64,000 bases of DNA from JBCFBK01 sp038562555 (GTDB lineage: Bacteria; Bacteroidota; Bacteroidia; Bacteroidales; Prolixibacteraceae): contig JBCFBK010000006.1 of NCBI GenBank assembly GCA_038562555.1, positions 1-64,000 on the forward strand, in the 5' to 3' direction. Shown one piece after another: positions 51,750-59,406 of the stretch. A program made the position numbers and the translations under genes. Under the pieces are notes generated by a model, which saw only the letters and a program-made list of their open reading frames with translations, searched no databases and was not told where the DNA came from. The stretch's first letter is position 1. The number at the start of each line of letters is the position of its first letter.

Positions 51750-51986
51750 AATTTTTGAGGGTAACACGGGCTACTTGCTGCCCGGTACTATCCTCTTTAT
51801 CCGTAACGCATAGTGCTGATATAGGCATAGCAGGTTTTTGTCCATCGTCATAAGGCGATAAAATTCAGAATTTTAAAGCTGAATTTTTCTTGTGTTGTTA
51901 CGTGGTGTTGAATTTATTTGCGAATTGCTGTAAAGCGAAAGTTCGCAACATGATTGAAGTTGTACAAGGTTTGCGACACGGAATGT
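51750..51986. other. Non-coding region before the AlkD-like gene end
   Basis: No gene or strong structure seen. It separates the tRNA terminator from the convergent AlkD-like gene. Confidence 0.5.
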
Positions 51987-52694
51987 TTATCTGGCCATGG
52001 CGGCAGCCTTTCTTGCGGGATCCATTTTTTCAATCGCGTATCTTAAGGCGGTGCGCGGCATGACCGCTTTGTTTTCCAGAATATATTCAAATACTTCGCT
52101 CTGATGGGCCTGGCTTGCCGCTTTTAACATCCATCCGTAACCTTTTTGAACCAGATCGTCCTGGTCTGTTAAAAGAATATCAGCCAGTTCGAATACTTCC
52201 GGCAGGAATTTTCCGTTCCTGGCGGGTATAATCAGCGATACTGCTGCCGCCCTCTTCATCCAACGGTTCGTATCATTGGCCCATGTTTTCAACCGGGACA
52301 GATAATGCGGATACATTTCAATAAAGGTCCCGATCGTATGGTTGCAAAGGGTGTCGCACGACGCCCAGTTGCTGACACAGGTAGCTACCCAGGTTTCGAA
52401 GACTTCAAAATCGGCCGGTTCGTAGCTTTTACGAACCGCATATGCCCAGTTGCAGGCAACAAATGATTCCTCCATGTATCCCGAACGCCAAAGCTGATTA
52501 CACAGGGCAAAAATCTCCGCTTTGGGATCGCCCTGAATTGCTTTAAAGTGTTCTTTGGAAATCTTTCCGACCACAGCCGATTTAACCCCATATAGTTTTA
52601 CATCTTCCTTAAAAAAGCGCAGTCCGCTTTGCCTGGTTTTTTCGTCCATGTTCTGTCTGAGCTGAAGCCTTACGGCGCTGACTATTTCATTCAT
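51987..52694 (-). CDS. DNA alkylation repair (AlkD-like HEAT repeat) protein
   Basis: A 235-residue all-helical protein of the AlkD family, HEAT-like repeat glycosylases that excise bulky or cationic alkylated purines. Recognisable parts: RFFKEDVKLYGVKSAVVGKI, WRSGYMEESFVACNWAYAV, VSNWASCDTLCNHTIG, TNRWMKRAAAVSLIIPAR and LVQKGYGWMLKAASQAH. The Asp in CDTL corresponds to the catalytic Asp region of AlkD. The gene stands alone. Confidence 0.92.
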   Translation of the reverse strand: MNEIVSAVRLQLRQNMDEKTRQSGLRFFKEDVKLYGVKSAVVGKISKEHFKAIQGDPKAEIFALCNQLWRSGYMEESFVACNWAYAVRKSYEPADFEVFETWVATCVSNWASCDTLCNHTIGTFIEMYPHYLSRLKTWANDTNRWMKRAAAVSLIIPARNGKFLPEVFELADILLTDQDDLVQKGYGWMLKAASQAHQSEVFEYILENKAVMPRTALRYAIEKMDPARKAAAMAR

Positions 52695-52779
52695 ACGATA
52701 GAAATTTGATAAAGTAAAAATACTATTTTCCGGGATTAAGGAACAAGAATGCGGCTGATTTGAGGGCGGGAAAAATTAA

Positions 52780-52806
52780 AGCCCTGCAAAGATGATTTGC
52801 AGGGCT
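52780..52806 (-). terminator. Terminator of the tryptophanase-like gene
   Basis: A perfect 11-bp stem AGCCCTGCAAA (52780-52790) with its complement (52796-52806), loop of 5, followed on the minus strand by TTTAATTTTT. It lies 14 bases after the lyase stop codon. Confidence 0.9.
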
Positions 52807-52819
52807 CGCAGAAATATCG

Positions 52820-54286
52820 TTAAAGACTGTCACCGAAGTCTTCGCGGAATTTGGCGACCAGTTTGTCTACCCAGTTTCCGATCGGTTTCAGTTTTCCGAC
52901 AAAGAAGCGCAGTACGGGCGGTTCTTCCGTCCATTCCAGTCCGCCGATTAGTTCCCGGTTATCGTACAGCCATTGGATGCGGTCTTCCAGGTATTTGATC
53001 TGCGACAGCGTGAAAACACGGCGCGGAAAAGCCAGCCGCAGCAGTTCGATGTCGGCCGGAATATCGTTTCCGTTTTCGTCGCGCACGCTGGAGATCGTTC
53101 CGCGTTCCATGCCGCGTACACCCGAGGCGATATAGAGGGCGGCCGACAAAGCTCCGGCAGGATACTGGGTTTGCGGGACGTGTGGAATGAATTCGCCGGC
53201 ATTAAGATGACATCCGAGCCCGCCTGCCGGAGTGATCACGGGAATTCCTTTTTTTACCAAAGCGTCGACCAGGTACTTGATAAAGGTAGGAGAGTGGCTG
53301 ATGACATCGAAATCGAGCGTTTCATACAAACCGACTGCCATGGCTTCAATTTCCCGGACACTCATTCCTCCGTAGGTCAGGAAGCCCTCGAAAAGCGGCA
53401 CAAGGTCGCGCATCTGCATGTAGATTTCATGGTTGTTGGTGCAGATGCCGCCTCCGCGGGTACAGCTTACTTTTCTGCCCGAGAAATAGCAGAAATCGGA
53501 ATAGCTGACCATTTCGTGCAGAATTTCCTTTATTGACTTATCCTGATATCCTTCTTCCCTGATTTTAATGAAATAAAGGTTTTCATTCACCAGGCTGAGG
53601 TCGATCAGTAATTTGATTTTATGAGCTTTGGCAACTGCCGAAACCTCACGAAGGTTTTCCATCGAAAAAGGTTGTCCGCCGATGAGGTTCGTGCCGGCTT
53701 CGAAACGGATGTAAGCCACGTTCTCAGCGCCCCATTTTTTGATGACCTGCATGAGTTTCTTAACATCCATGTTCCCTTTAAACGGATAATCGCTTTGAGG
53801 CTTCAGCGCTTCATCGGTAAAAATTTCTTCCACAACGCCGCCGGCCAGTTCAATATGGGCTTTGGTGGTTGTAAAGTGATAATTCATCGGGACAACCGTC
53901 CCTTTTTTGGCATATACCTGCGATATAATGTGCTCGGCAGCCCGGCCCTGGTGTACCGGGAGAAAATATTTTTGGTTGAAAACATCCTGGATGGCTTTTT
54001 CCAGCTTGGTGTAGCTCGCCGAACCGGCATAGGAATCATCGGCCAGACTCATTGCGGCCACCTGATTGTCGCTCATGGCGTTGGTACCTGAGTCGGTCAG
54101 CATATCCAGATACACATCCTTATTTTGAAGAAGGAAACTGTTGAACCCAGCTCCGTAAATCGAATCTTTACGTTCTTCGATGGGTAACAAATTCAATTTC
54201 TGAACCACGCGCACTTTGTGCATCTCAAGCGGTGTTACCTCGCCACTGTAGAATTTAACGGTTTTAAGTTGATCAAGACTCTCCAT
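52820..54286 (-). CDS. Tryptophanase/tyrosine phenol-lyase family beta-eliminating lyase
   Basis: A 488-residue fold-type I PLP enzyme of the tryptophanase and tyrosine phenol-lyase family, which split amino acids to pyruvate, ammonia and the side-chain leaving group. Conserved parts: LTDSGTNAMSDNQVAAM, DDSYAGSASY, LPVHQGRAAEH, GGQPFSMENLREV, FPRRVFTLSQI. The Schiff-base Lys is K272 in FSGRKVSCTRGGG, where classical enzymes have SxKKDxxxNxGG. The PLP Asp is D229 in LLIDLSLVNENLYFIK, but the Arg three residues later in classical enzymes is Leu232. Substrate is therefore uncertain. It is monocistronic with a strong terminator and no aromatic amino-acid transporter nearby. Confidence 0.85.
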   Translation of the reverse strand: MESLDQLKTVKFYSGEVTPLEMHKVRVVQKLNLLPIEERKDSIYGAGFNSFLLQNKDVYLDMLTDSGTNAMSDNQVAAMSLADDSYAGSASYTKLEKAIQDVFNQKYFLPVHQGRAAEHIISQVYAKKGTVVPMNYHFTTTKAHIELAGGVVEEIFTDEALKPQSDYPFKGNMDVKKLMQVIKKWGAENVAYIRFEAGTNLIGGQPFSMENLREVSAVAKAHKIKLLIDLSLVNENLYFIKIREEGYQDKSIKEILHEMVSYSDFCYFSGRKVSCTRGGGICTNNHEIYMQMRDLVPLFEGFLTYGGMSVREIEAMAVGLYETLDFDVISHSPTFIKYLVDALVKKGIPVITPAGGLGCHLNAGEFIPHVPQTQYPAGALSAALYIASGVRGMERGTISSVRDENGNDIPADIELLRLAFPRRVFTLSQIKYLEDRIQWLYDNRELIGGLEWTEEPPVLRFFVGKLKPIGNWVDKLVAKFREDFGDSL

Positions 54287-54575
54287 AAAATCTTTTAATT
54301 GGTTGATTTGATTTATCGGTCCGAAAAGAAACTTACAGGAGAATCCGGTGCAGGGTTATCCATAACGGTTGATTTTCGGAGAGTGCGAGTTTACGAATAA
54401 ATAATTTTTAATCAAAATTATCGGGCGGATAATAAATAGCAATTTTTCAGGGCTAATAACTGTTAAAATGAAAGACAGGTGATGGTTAAGGCTCGTATTT
54501 CCAGAGAGAAGCGGCCGTTTTCTTATCTGCGCCGATGCGGGTGTGCCGCTGTATCGAAAGACTATGGTTTATTAC
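54287..54575. other. Intergenic region between the lyase and rhaM-like genes
   Basis: About 290 bases between divergent genes. It holds one copy of TTTACGAATA (54390-54399), the same string that makes the hem operator half-site, and a short inverted repeat GTTAT/ATAAC (54355-54366). No gene is seen. Confidence 0.45.
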
Positions 54576-54604
54576 TTGTTTTTTCTGTAATTATTTTACA
54601 TTTG
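54576..54604 (+). promoter_or_regulatory. Promoter of the mutarotase gene
   Basis: TTG (54576-54578), 18 bases, TACATTTG (54597-54604); the start codon is 22 bases downstream. Confidence 0.6.
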
Positions 54605-54625
54605 AACAATTCAACCTTTTAGCAT

Positions 54626-54949
54626 ATGCGACGATTCGGACAAATGATCGGGCTGAATCCCGAAAGTTATGAAAAGTATAAGGCTTATCATGCAGCCGTG
54701 TGGCCGGAGATTTTAAGCATGATCAAAACCTGTAACATCAGTAATTATTCCATTTTTCATAAAGACGGGCTGTTGTTCGCCTATATGGAATACACCGGAA
54801 GTGATTTTGAAGCCGATATGGCCAGGATGGCAGCAGATCCGAAAACACAGGAGTGGTGGGACATTATGATGCCCATGCAGCGTCCCCTTGAAACCCGCTC
54901 AAAGGGTGAATGGTGGGCCAACATGGAGGAAATGTTTCACCTGGACTGA
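54626..54949 (+). CDS. rhaM: L-rhamnose/L-fucose mutarotase
   Basis: A 107-residue dimeric ferredoxin-like-fold mutarotase that interconverts alpha- and beta-anomers of a deoxyhexose. Family motifs: RFGQMIGLNPESYEKYKAYH with the catalytic His in YHAAVWPEIL, ISNYSIFHKDGLLFAYMEY, and the C-terminal DPKTQEWWDIMMPMQRPL followed by GEWWANMEEMFHLD. RhaM and the fucose enzymes are not easily told apart; the neighbouring fucose-like dehydrogenase and lactonase genes make L-fucose equally likely. It is divergent from the lyase gene and converges on the LacI regulator. Confidence 0.9.
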   Translation: MRRFGQMIGLNPESYEKYKAYHAAVWPEILSMIKTCNISNYSIFHKDGLLFAYMEYTGSDFEADMARMAADPKTQEWWDIMMPMQRPLETRSKGEWWANMEEMFHLD

Positions 54950-55006
54950 ACCTGCGGTTCTGTTTCTCTCCCGTTTCCGCCATGGCAAGGGCGAGGTATG
55001 TTTTTC

Positions 55007-56056
55007 CTAATCGATTGAACGCGGTGGATTGCCGGGAAAGGCAACCTGCGGTCCGGCAGATGATTCCCTTGAAATCAGCCTGGTTTTTACCGTGATGGTA
55101 CGGACTGCTTTTTTTTCGATGCTTTCGAAGAACAATTCGGCAGCTTTTCGGCCCATTTTGAAAGTGGGGTGGGTGACTGAGGTTAACGGTGGCTCCACGA
55201 CCGTTGAATGAAATTCGTCGGTAAACCCGACCAGGCCGACCCCGGCGGGAATGCGAAGGCCGTGTTGCCTGATCTCTTTCATCACGGCAAAGGCAACCGT
55301 GTCATTGATGCCGAATACCGCGTCGGGCGGTTCCCGGAGGCTCAGCAGCCGGTTCATCGCTGCCCGGGCCGAATCAGGGCTCAGGTCACATTGTTCTGCC
55401 AGATCCCGGTCAGCCGCCAGGCCGCAGTCCTTTAATCCCAGCAAGTAACCTTCGCGCCTTTCTTTTGAAATATTAAGCTGTTCCGGTCCTGAAATAAAAG
55501 CAATACGCCGGTAGCCCTGCTCAAAAAAGTGCCTGACCACCTTTGCCGCGGCATCTGTATTGTCGGCCGTCACGCACGAAACCTGCCCCTGCAGGGATAC
55601 GCGGTCGAAAAATACCAGCGGGATTTCCTGCTCCAGCAGGCTTTCAAAATGGCCCGTACCGTTGGTTTCCTGACTCAGACAGACAATTAAACCTTCAACC
55701 CGGGCTTTCAACAGGTTTTCGACCGATTCCTTCTCTTTTTGAAGGCTTTCGTTCGAACTGGCAATCAGAATAAAATAACCCTTCTCTTTCGCATAGCTTT
55801 CAATCCCGGCGATCACCGAGGCATAAAAATGAGTGACCAGGTCGGGTACAATCACGCCGATCATCCTGGTCTCTTGCTTTAGCAGGCCCATGGCCAGCGG
55901 ATTCGGACTGTAATGGTATGAATCGGCCAGCCTTTTCACTTTCTCTTTCATCTCCGCGCTGATATCCGGATGATCGTTCAGCGCCCGTGAGACGGTCGAA
56001 ATGGAAACCTGCAGTTCCCTGGCCAGATCTTTTAACGATACATGTCGCTTGCCCAT
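55007..56056 (-). CDS. LacI-family transcription regulator
   Basis: A 349-residue regulator from the ATG at 56056 (MGKRHVSLKDLARELQVS). The HTH is at about 6-26 (VSLKDLARELQVSISTVSRAL) with the hinge ADSYHYSPNPLAMGLL. The effector domain resembles periplasmic sugar-binding proteins (IGVIVPDLVTHFYASVIAGI; FEQGYRRIAFISGP; PDAVFGINDTVAFAVMKEI; GLVGFTDEF). An in-frame ATG at 56104 would add residues with no HTH homology. It sits divergently from the dehydrogenase-lactonase-dehydrogenase genes and probably controls them. LacI-type sites at 56161 and 59260 are candidate targets. Confidence 0.94.
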   Translation of the reverse strand: MGKRHVSLKDLARELQVSISTVSRALNDHPDISAEMKEKVKRLADSYHYSPNPLAMGLLKQETRMIGVIVPDLVTHFYASVIAGIESYAKEKGYFILIASSNESLQKEKESVENLLKARVEGLIVCLSQETNGTGHFESLLEQEIPLVFFDRVSLQGQVSCVTADNTDAAAKVVRHFFEQGYRRIAFISGPEQLNISKERREGYLLGLKDCGLAADRDLAEQCDLSPDSARAAMNRLLSLREPPDAVFGINDTVAFAVMKEIRQHGLRIPAGVGLVGFTDEFHSTVVEPPLTSVTHPTFKMGRKAAELFFESIEKKAVRTITVKTRLISRESSAGPQVAFPGNPPRSID

Positions 56057-56160
56057 AATAAAAGCTTGTACTACAAAAGTAATCGATCTCTTCTTCCTGC
56101 ACAATGTCAGAGAACCCCGTCCGTGTTATAAAACATTTTTTTTAAACCGCAAAGGTTTTC

Positions 56161-56172
56161 GCAAAGCTTTGC
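56161..56172. promoter_or_regulatory. Perfect 12-bp palindrome in the LacI-dehydrogenase divergent region
   Basis: GCAAAGCTTTGC is a perfect palindrome about 105 bases upstream of the regulator start and 77 bases upstream of the sugar dehydrogenase start. A second, looser repeat AAACC/GGTTT (56144-56158) is adjacent. Its position suits autoregulation, but it differs from the usual LacI centre CG. Confidence 0.5.
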
Positions 56173-56248
56173 ATGGAGAAAGCTGCATATGACCTCTTGC
56201 AGATTGCACTGCTTTGGCTGAATTTTGTATGATGTTTATTTTGTGTAA

Positions 56249-57289
56249 ATGAAATTAAATCAATTAATTATCAGGCAATCGGCAAGTCCGTGTATCATCT
56301 ACGGAACGTCATCCCTGGGGAACCTTTACCGGGAAATGGCCCCGGATGAAAAGACTGCCCTGATGCGGGAGTGGTTCCGGGTGGAGAACGGAACGGTGAT
56401 GATCGACAGCGCCGGAAAGTATGGTGCGGGGCTGGCGCTCGAGGTCATCGGCCGCGGATTGGAATCGCTGGGGGTCCGTCCTGACCAGGTGACCATCAGC
56501 AATAAGCTCGGGTGGTACCGGATTCCCTTGAAAGGTGCAGCCCCTGCTTTTGAACCCGGCGTCTGGGCCAACCTTCAGTTTGATGCGGTGCAAAAAATCA
56601 GCTACTCCGGCATTCTGGAATGCTGGGAACAGGGCTGCCGCCTGCTTGGGGGGAAATATAAGCCCGCGCTGGTTTCCGTTCACGATCCGGATGAATACCT
56701 TGCTGCAGCCACCGGTGCTTCTGACAGAAGCAAACGCCTTCATGACATTCTTGGCGCCTACCGGGCCCTGTTTGAGCTGAAGGAAAAAGGAGAGGTAAAG
56801 GCCGTGGGAATCGGCTCGAAAGACTGGCTTGTGATCCGGGGACTATACCGGGAAGTCCGGTTCGACTGGGTGATGTTTGCCAACCAGTTTACCGTTTACC
56901 GCCATTCACCGGAGCTGATCCGCTTTATGGATGAGCTTTGCGAGGCGGGCACCGAAATCATTAATTCAGGTGTCTTTAACGCCGGGTTTCTGACCGGTGG
57001 CGATTACTTTGATTACCGGATCATCCGTGCAGATGATCCCGCCGACCAGCCCCTGTTCCTGTGGAGAGAGAACTTCTTTGCGGTTTGTGATCGGTTTGGC
57101 ATTGCACCGGGAGATGCCTGCCTGAAATTCGCCGTATCGGCTCCGCAAATAGCAGCTGTAGCACTTAATCCGGGGAAGCCTTCACGGATGGTCCGCAACC
57201 GGCAGATCCTGGTTGAGGAATTTGATCCTGCCTTCTGGCGGGAACTGAAAGATCAGGGAATCATCGATCCCGCATATCCTTACCTGTAA
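56249..57289 (+). CDS. Aldo/keto reductase, L-fucose (D-threo-aldose) dehydrogenase-like
   Basis: A 346-residue NAD(P)-dependent aldo/keto reductase that probably oxidises the free deoxysugar to its lactone. The AKR tetrad is visible: D53 and Y58 in MIDSAGKYGAG, K86 in TISNKLGWY, H145 in ALVSVHDPDEYL; this last motif is typical of the D-threo-aldose/L-fucose dehydrogenase subgroup. C-terminal GDACLKFAVSAPQIAAVALN contacts the cofactor. It starts a rightward run, 10 bases before the lactonase. Confidence 0.88.
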   Translation: MKLNQLIIRQSASPCIIYGTSSLGNLYREMAPDEKTALMREWFRVENGTVMIDSAGKYGAGLALEVIGRGLESLGVRPDQVTISNKLGWYRIPLKGAAPAFEPGVWANLQFDAVQKISYSGILECWEQGCRLLGGKYKPALVSVHDPDEYLAAATGASDRSKRLHDILGAYRALFELKEKGEVKAVGIGSKDWLVIRGLYREVRFDWVMFANQFTVYRHSPELIRFMDELCEAGTEIINSGVFNAGFLTGGDYFDYRIIRADDPADQPLFLWRENFFAVCDRFGIAPGDACLKFAVSAPQIAAVALNPGKPSRMVRNRQILVEEFDPAFWRELKDQGIIDPAYPYL

Positions 57290-57299
57290 TTTTTTGAAA

Positions 57300-58136
57300 A
57301 TGATCATTGATACGCATCAGCATTTTTGGAAGTATGATCCGCTCGAATTTGACTGGATCGACGATGAATTGGCAGCTATCCGGAAGGATTTCCTCCCGGG
57401 CGATCTGTTGAAGGCGACGGCCGGCACCGGGGTTGAAGGGGTGATCTCCGTACAGGCCCGTCAAAGTCAGGAAGAGACCAGCTGGCTCCTGGAACTGGCC
57501 GCATCACACCACCTGATAAAAGGGGTAGTTGGATGGCTGCCGCTGGCCGGCAGGGATATTCGCCGGCTGCTCGACCTGTATGCCGCTAACAGCCGGCTGA
57601 AAGGCCTTCGCCATGTGGTACAGGGAGAGGCGGACCCGGAGTTTATCCTGGGAAACGCATTCAATGCCGGGGTGTCCCTGCTGAAGGAATATAACCTGCT
57701 TTATGAGATCCTGATCTTCGCGCATCAGCTTCCGAATGCCATCCGGTTTGTTGACCGGCATCCGGATCAGATTTTTGTGCTGGACCACATTGCCAAACCA
57801 AAAATAAAAGCAGGTACAGCAGATGAAATCCGTGCCTGGGAACAGAATATTCATGAACTGGCAAAACGCGAAAACGTCAGCTGTAAGATCAGCGGCATGG
57901 TTACCGAGGCGGACTACCGGCACTGGACTCCGGAACAGTTTCAACCTTACTTTGATGTGGTGCTGGAAGCTTTTGGTCCGTCGCGGCTTCTGTTCGGTTC
58001 CGACTGGCCGGTGTGCCTGGTGGCTGCCGGTTATGCTGCCTGGCTGGAACTGCTGAAAAAGGTCTTGTCCGGACTGAACCCCGAAGAACAGGATCTGATC
58101 TTTTATAAAAACGCCCTGAAAATCTACAAACTGTGA
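57300..58136 (+). CDS. Amidohydrolase-family sugar lactonase (L-fuconolactonase-like)
   Basis: A 278-residue TIM-barrel metal hydrolase that probably opens the fuconolactone made by the preceding dehydrogenase to L-fuconate. Metal-site signature IIDTHQHFWKYDP at the N-terminus, VISVQARQSQEETSWLL, RHVVQGEADPEFI, FVLDHIAKPKI and the catalytic Asp in LLFGSDWPVCL. I chose ATG at 57300 over an in-frame TTG at 57294. It follows the aldo/keto reductase by 10 bases, so they share a transcript. Confidence 0.9.
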   Translation: MIIDTHQHFWKYDPLEFDWIDDELAAIRKDFLPGDLLKATAGTGVEGVISVQARQSQEETSWLLELAASHHLIKGVVGWLPLAGRDIRRLLDLYAANSRLKGLRHVVQGEADPEFILGNAFNAGVSLLKEYNLLYEILIFAHQLPNAIRFVDRHPDQIFVLDHIAKPKIKAGTADEIRAWEQNIHELAKRENVSCKISGMVTEADYRHWTPEQFQPYFDVVLEAFGPSRLLFGSDWPVCLVAAGYAAWLELLKKVLSGLNPEEQDLIFYKNALKIYKL

Positions 58137-58143
58137 TCATTCC

Positions 58144-58188
58144 TCCGGTCTCCGGTTTCCGGTCTCCTTTCCCAGATACTTGATACTA
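58144..58188. repeat. Heptanucleotide-period tract between lactonase and Zn-dehydrogenase genes
   Basis: Units at 7-base steps from 58144: TCCGGTC (58144, 58158), TCCGGTT (58151), TCCTTTC, CCAGATA, CTTGATA. The register changes sequence family midway, from a TCCGGTC type to the CTTGATA type found at 14472 and in the 20785 tract. Confidence 0.75.
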
Positions 58189-58195
58189 AAAAAAT

Positions 58196-59212
58196 ATGAA
58201 AGCAATAGAAATTACAAAACCCGGTGAAATGAGGATCGCAGAAAGAGCGAAGCCCCGTCCGGGCAGAGACGAAATTTTGCTCAAAATTCAGTATGTTGGC
58301 TTTTGCGGATCGGATCTGAGCACGTTCCGGGGGAAGAACACGATGGTTGAGTTTCCCCGAATTCCCGGTCATGAGATTTCCGCATCGATCGAAGAAGCGG
58401 GAGCGGATGTTCCCGCCGCTTTCAAAGCCCGACAAAAAGCGACGGTGGTGCCCTATACCAGTTGCGGACAATGCACTTCATGCCGGCAAAAACGTTTCAA
58501 TGCCTGCCGGTATAACCAGACGCTTGGCGTGCAGCGGAACGGGGCTATGGCTGAATTCATCGTGGCTCCCTGGCAAAAAGTCATTGTTGACGAGGAGTTA
58601 ACTGCGGTTCAGCTTGCTCTGGTGGAGCCGTTGACCGTGGGATTTCATGCTGTTGACAACGGAAAAGTCACTGACCTGGATACGGTCGTGGTTTTTGGCT
58701 GCGGCATGATCGGCGCCGGGGCTATTGTCCGGGCGCATCTCCGGGGAGCTGCCGTGATTGCTGTCGACATTGACGATGTGAAGCTTGAAACGGCAAAAAA
58801 GCTGGGAGCTGACTACACCATAAATTCCCTGACGCAGAACCTGCACGCAGAGCTGGAGAAAATTACCGGGGGCGAAGGTCCTTCGGTGATTATCGAAGCC
58901 GCGGGAAATCCGGCCAGCTACCGCTCGGCCATTGAAGAAGTGGCTTTTGCCGGACGGGTGGTCTGTATCGGTTATGCCGCGAACGACATTGCTTTCCCGA
59001 CCCGGTTGTGGGTACAAAAGGAGCTCACGATCATGGGATCACGAAATGCCAATCCCTCAGATTTTGAATCGGTCATGAAATTCCTGAGAAAATCTCCGAT
59101 TGATGATCAGTTGCTCATCTCCGCGATTGTTTCTCCTGAAGAAGCCATCCCGGCCATGCAGGCCTGGTCGGAGAACCCCGGGAAGATCATGAAAATACTC
59201 GTCAGCTTCTAA
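58196..59212 (+). CDS. Zinc-dependent medium-chain alcohol dehydrogenase
   Basis: A 338-residue MDR dehydrogenase. Catalytic zinc Cys in YVGFCGSDLSTF and GHE (FPRIPGHEIS); structural zinc cysteines in SCGQCTSCRQKRFNAC; Rossmann VVVFGCGMIGAGAIV with ID at VIAVDIDD, where Asp suggests NAD preference. By position it may oxidise 2-keto-3-deoxy-L-fuconate or a related intermediate, as Zn-type or SDR enzymes do in non-phosphorylative deoxysugar pathways. The fuconate dehydratase and the final hydrolase are not in the window. It is 59 bases after the lactonase. Confidence 0.88.
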   Translation: MKAIEITKPGEMRIAERAKPRPGRDEILLKIQYVGFCGSDLSTFRGKNTMVEFPRIPGHEISASIEEAGADVPAAFKARQKATVVPYTSCGQCTSCRQKRFNACRYNQTLGVQRNGAMAEFIVAPWQKVIVDEELTAVQLALVEPLTVGFHAVDNGKVTDLDTVVVFGCGMIGAGAIVRAHLRGAAVIAVDIDDVKLETAKKLGADYTINSLTQNLHAELEKITGGEGPSVIIEAAGNPASYRSAIEEVAFAGRVVCIGYAANDIAFPTRLWVQKELTIMGSRNANPSDFESVMKFLRKSPIDDQLLISAIVSPEEAIPAMQAWSENPGKIMKILVSF

Positions 59213-59259
59213 TATAATTTTGAGAGGGGCATCAAAAAATTCTTCTCAGGTGCTGTTAT

Positions 59260-59275
59260 ATGTAAACGTTTTCAT
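59260..59275. promoter_or_regulatory. LacI/CRE-type operator upstream of the FAD/Fe-S dehydrogenase
   Basis: ATGTAAACGTTTTCAT matches the LacI/GalR operator pattern with central CG and is nearly symmetric (7 of 8 pairs match). It is 48 bases past the Zn-dehydrogenase stop and about 130 bases before the next start. It links the lactate-type dehydrogenase to the LacI regulator 3 kb upstream. Confidence 0.7.
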
Positions 59276-59352
59276 ATTCCGGGGATCACGGCAGAAAAGG
59301 CCCGTATCGAAATAAACCAGGTATTTGCAGGTTATTGATAAAATCATTTTTC

Positions 59353-59360
59353 TACTTTTG
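59353..59360 (+). promoter_or_regulatory. -7 box of the FAD/Fe-S dehydrogenase gene
   Basis: TACTTTTG matches TAnnTTTG, 47 bases before the start codon and 77 bases downstream of the LacI-type operator. The -33 element is ambiguous. Confidence 0.45.
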
Positions 59361-59406
59361 TCGTTTGACCGGTGAACTGAATTGAATAACCTCATTTACT
59401 TTACGC

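Noticed and set aside
55800..56102. 100-residue frame overlapping the LacI gene on the same strand
   Set aside because: Out-of-frame shadow of the LacI HTH region.
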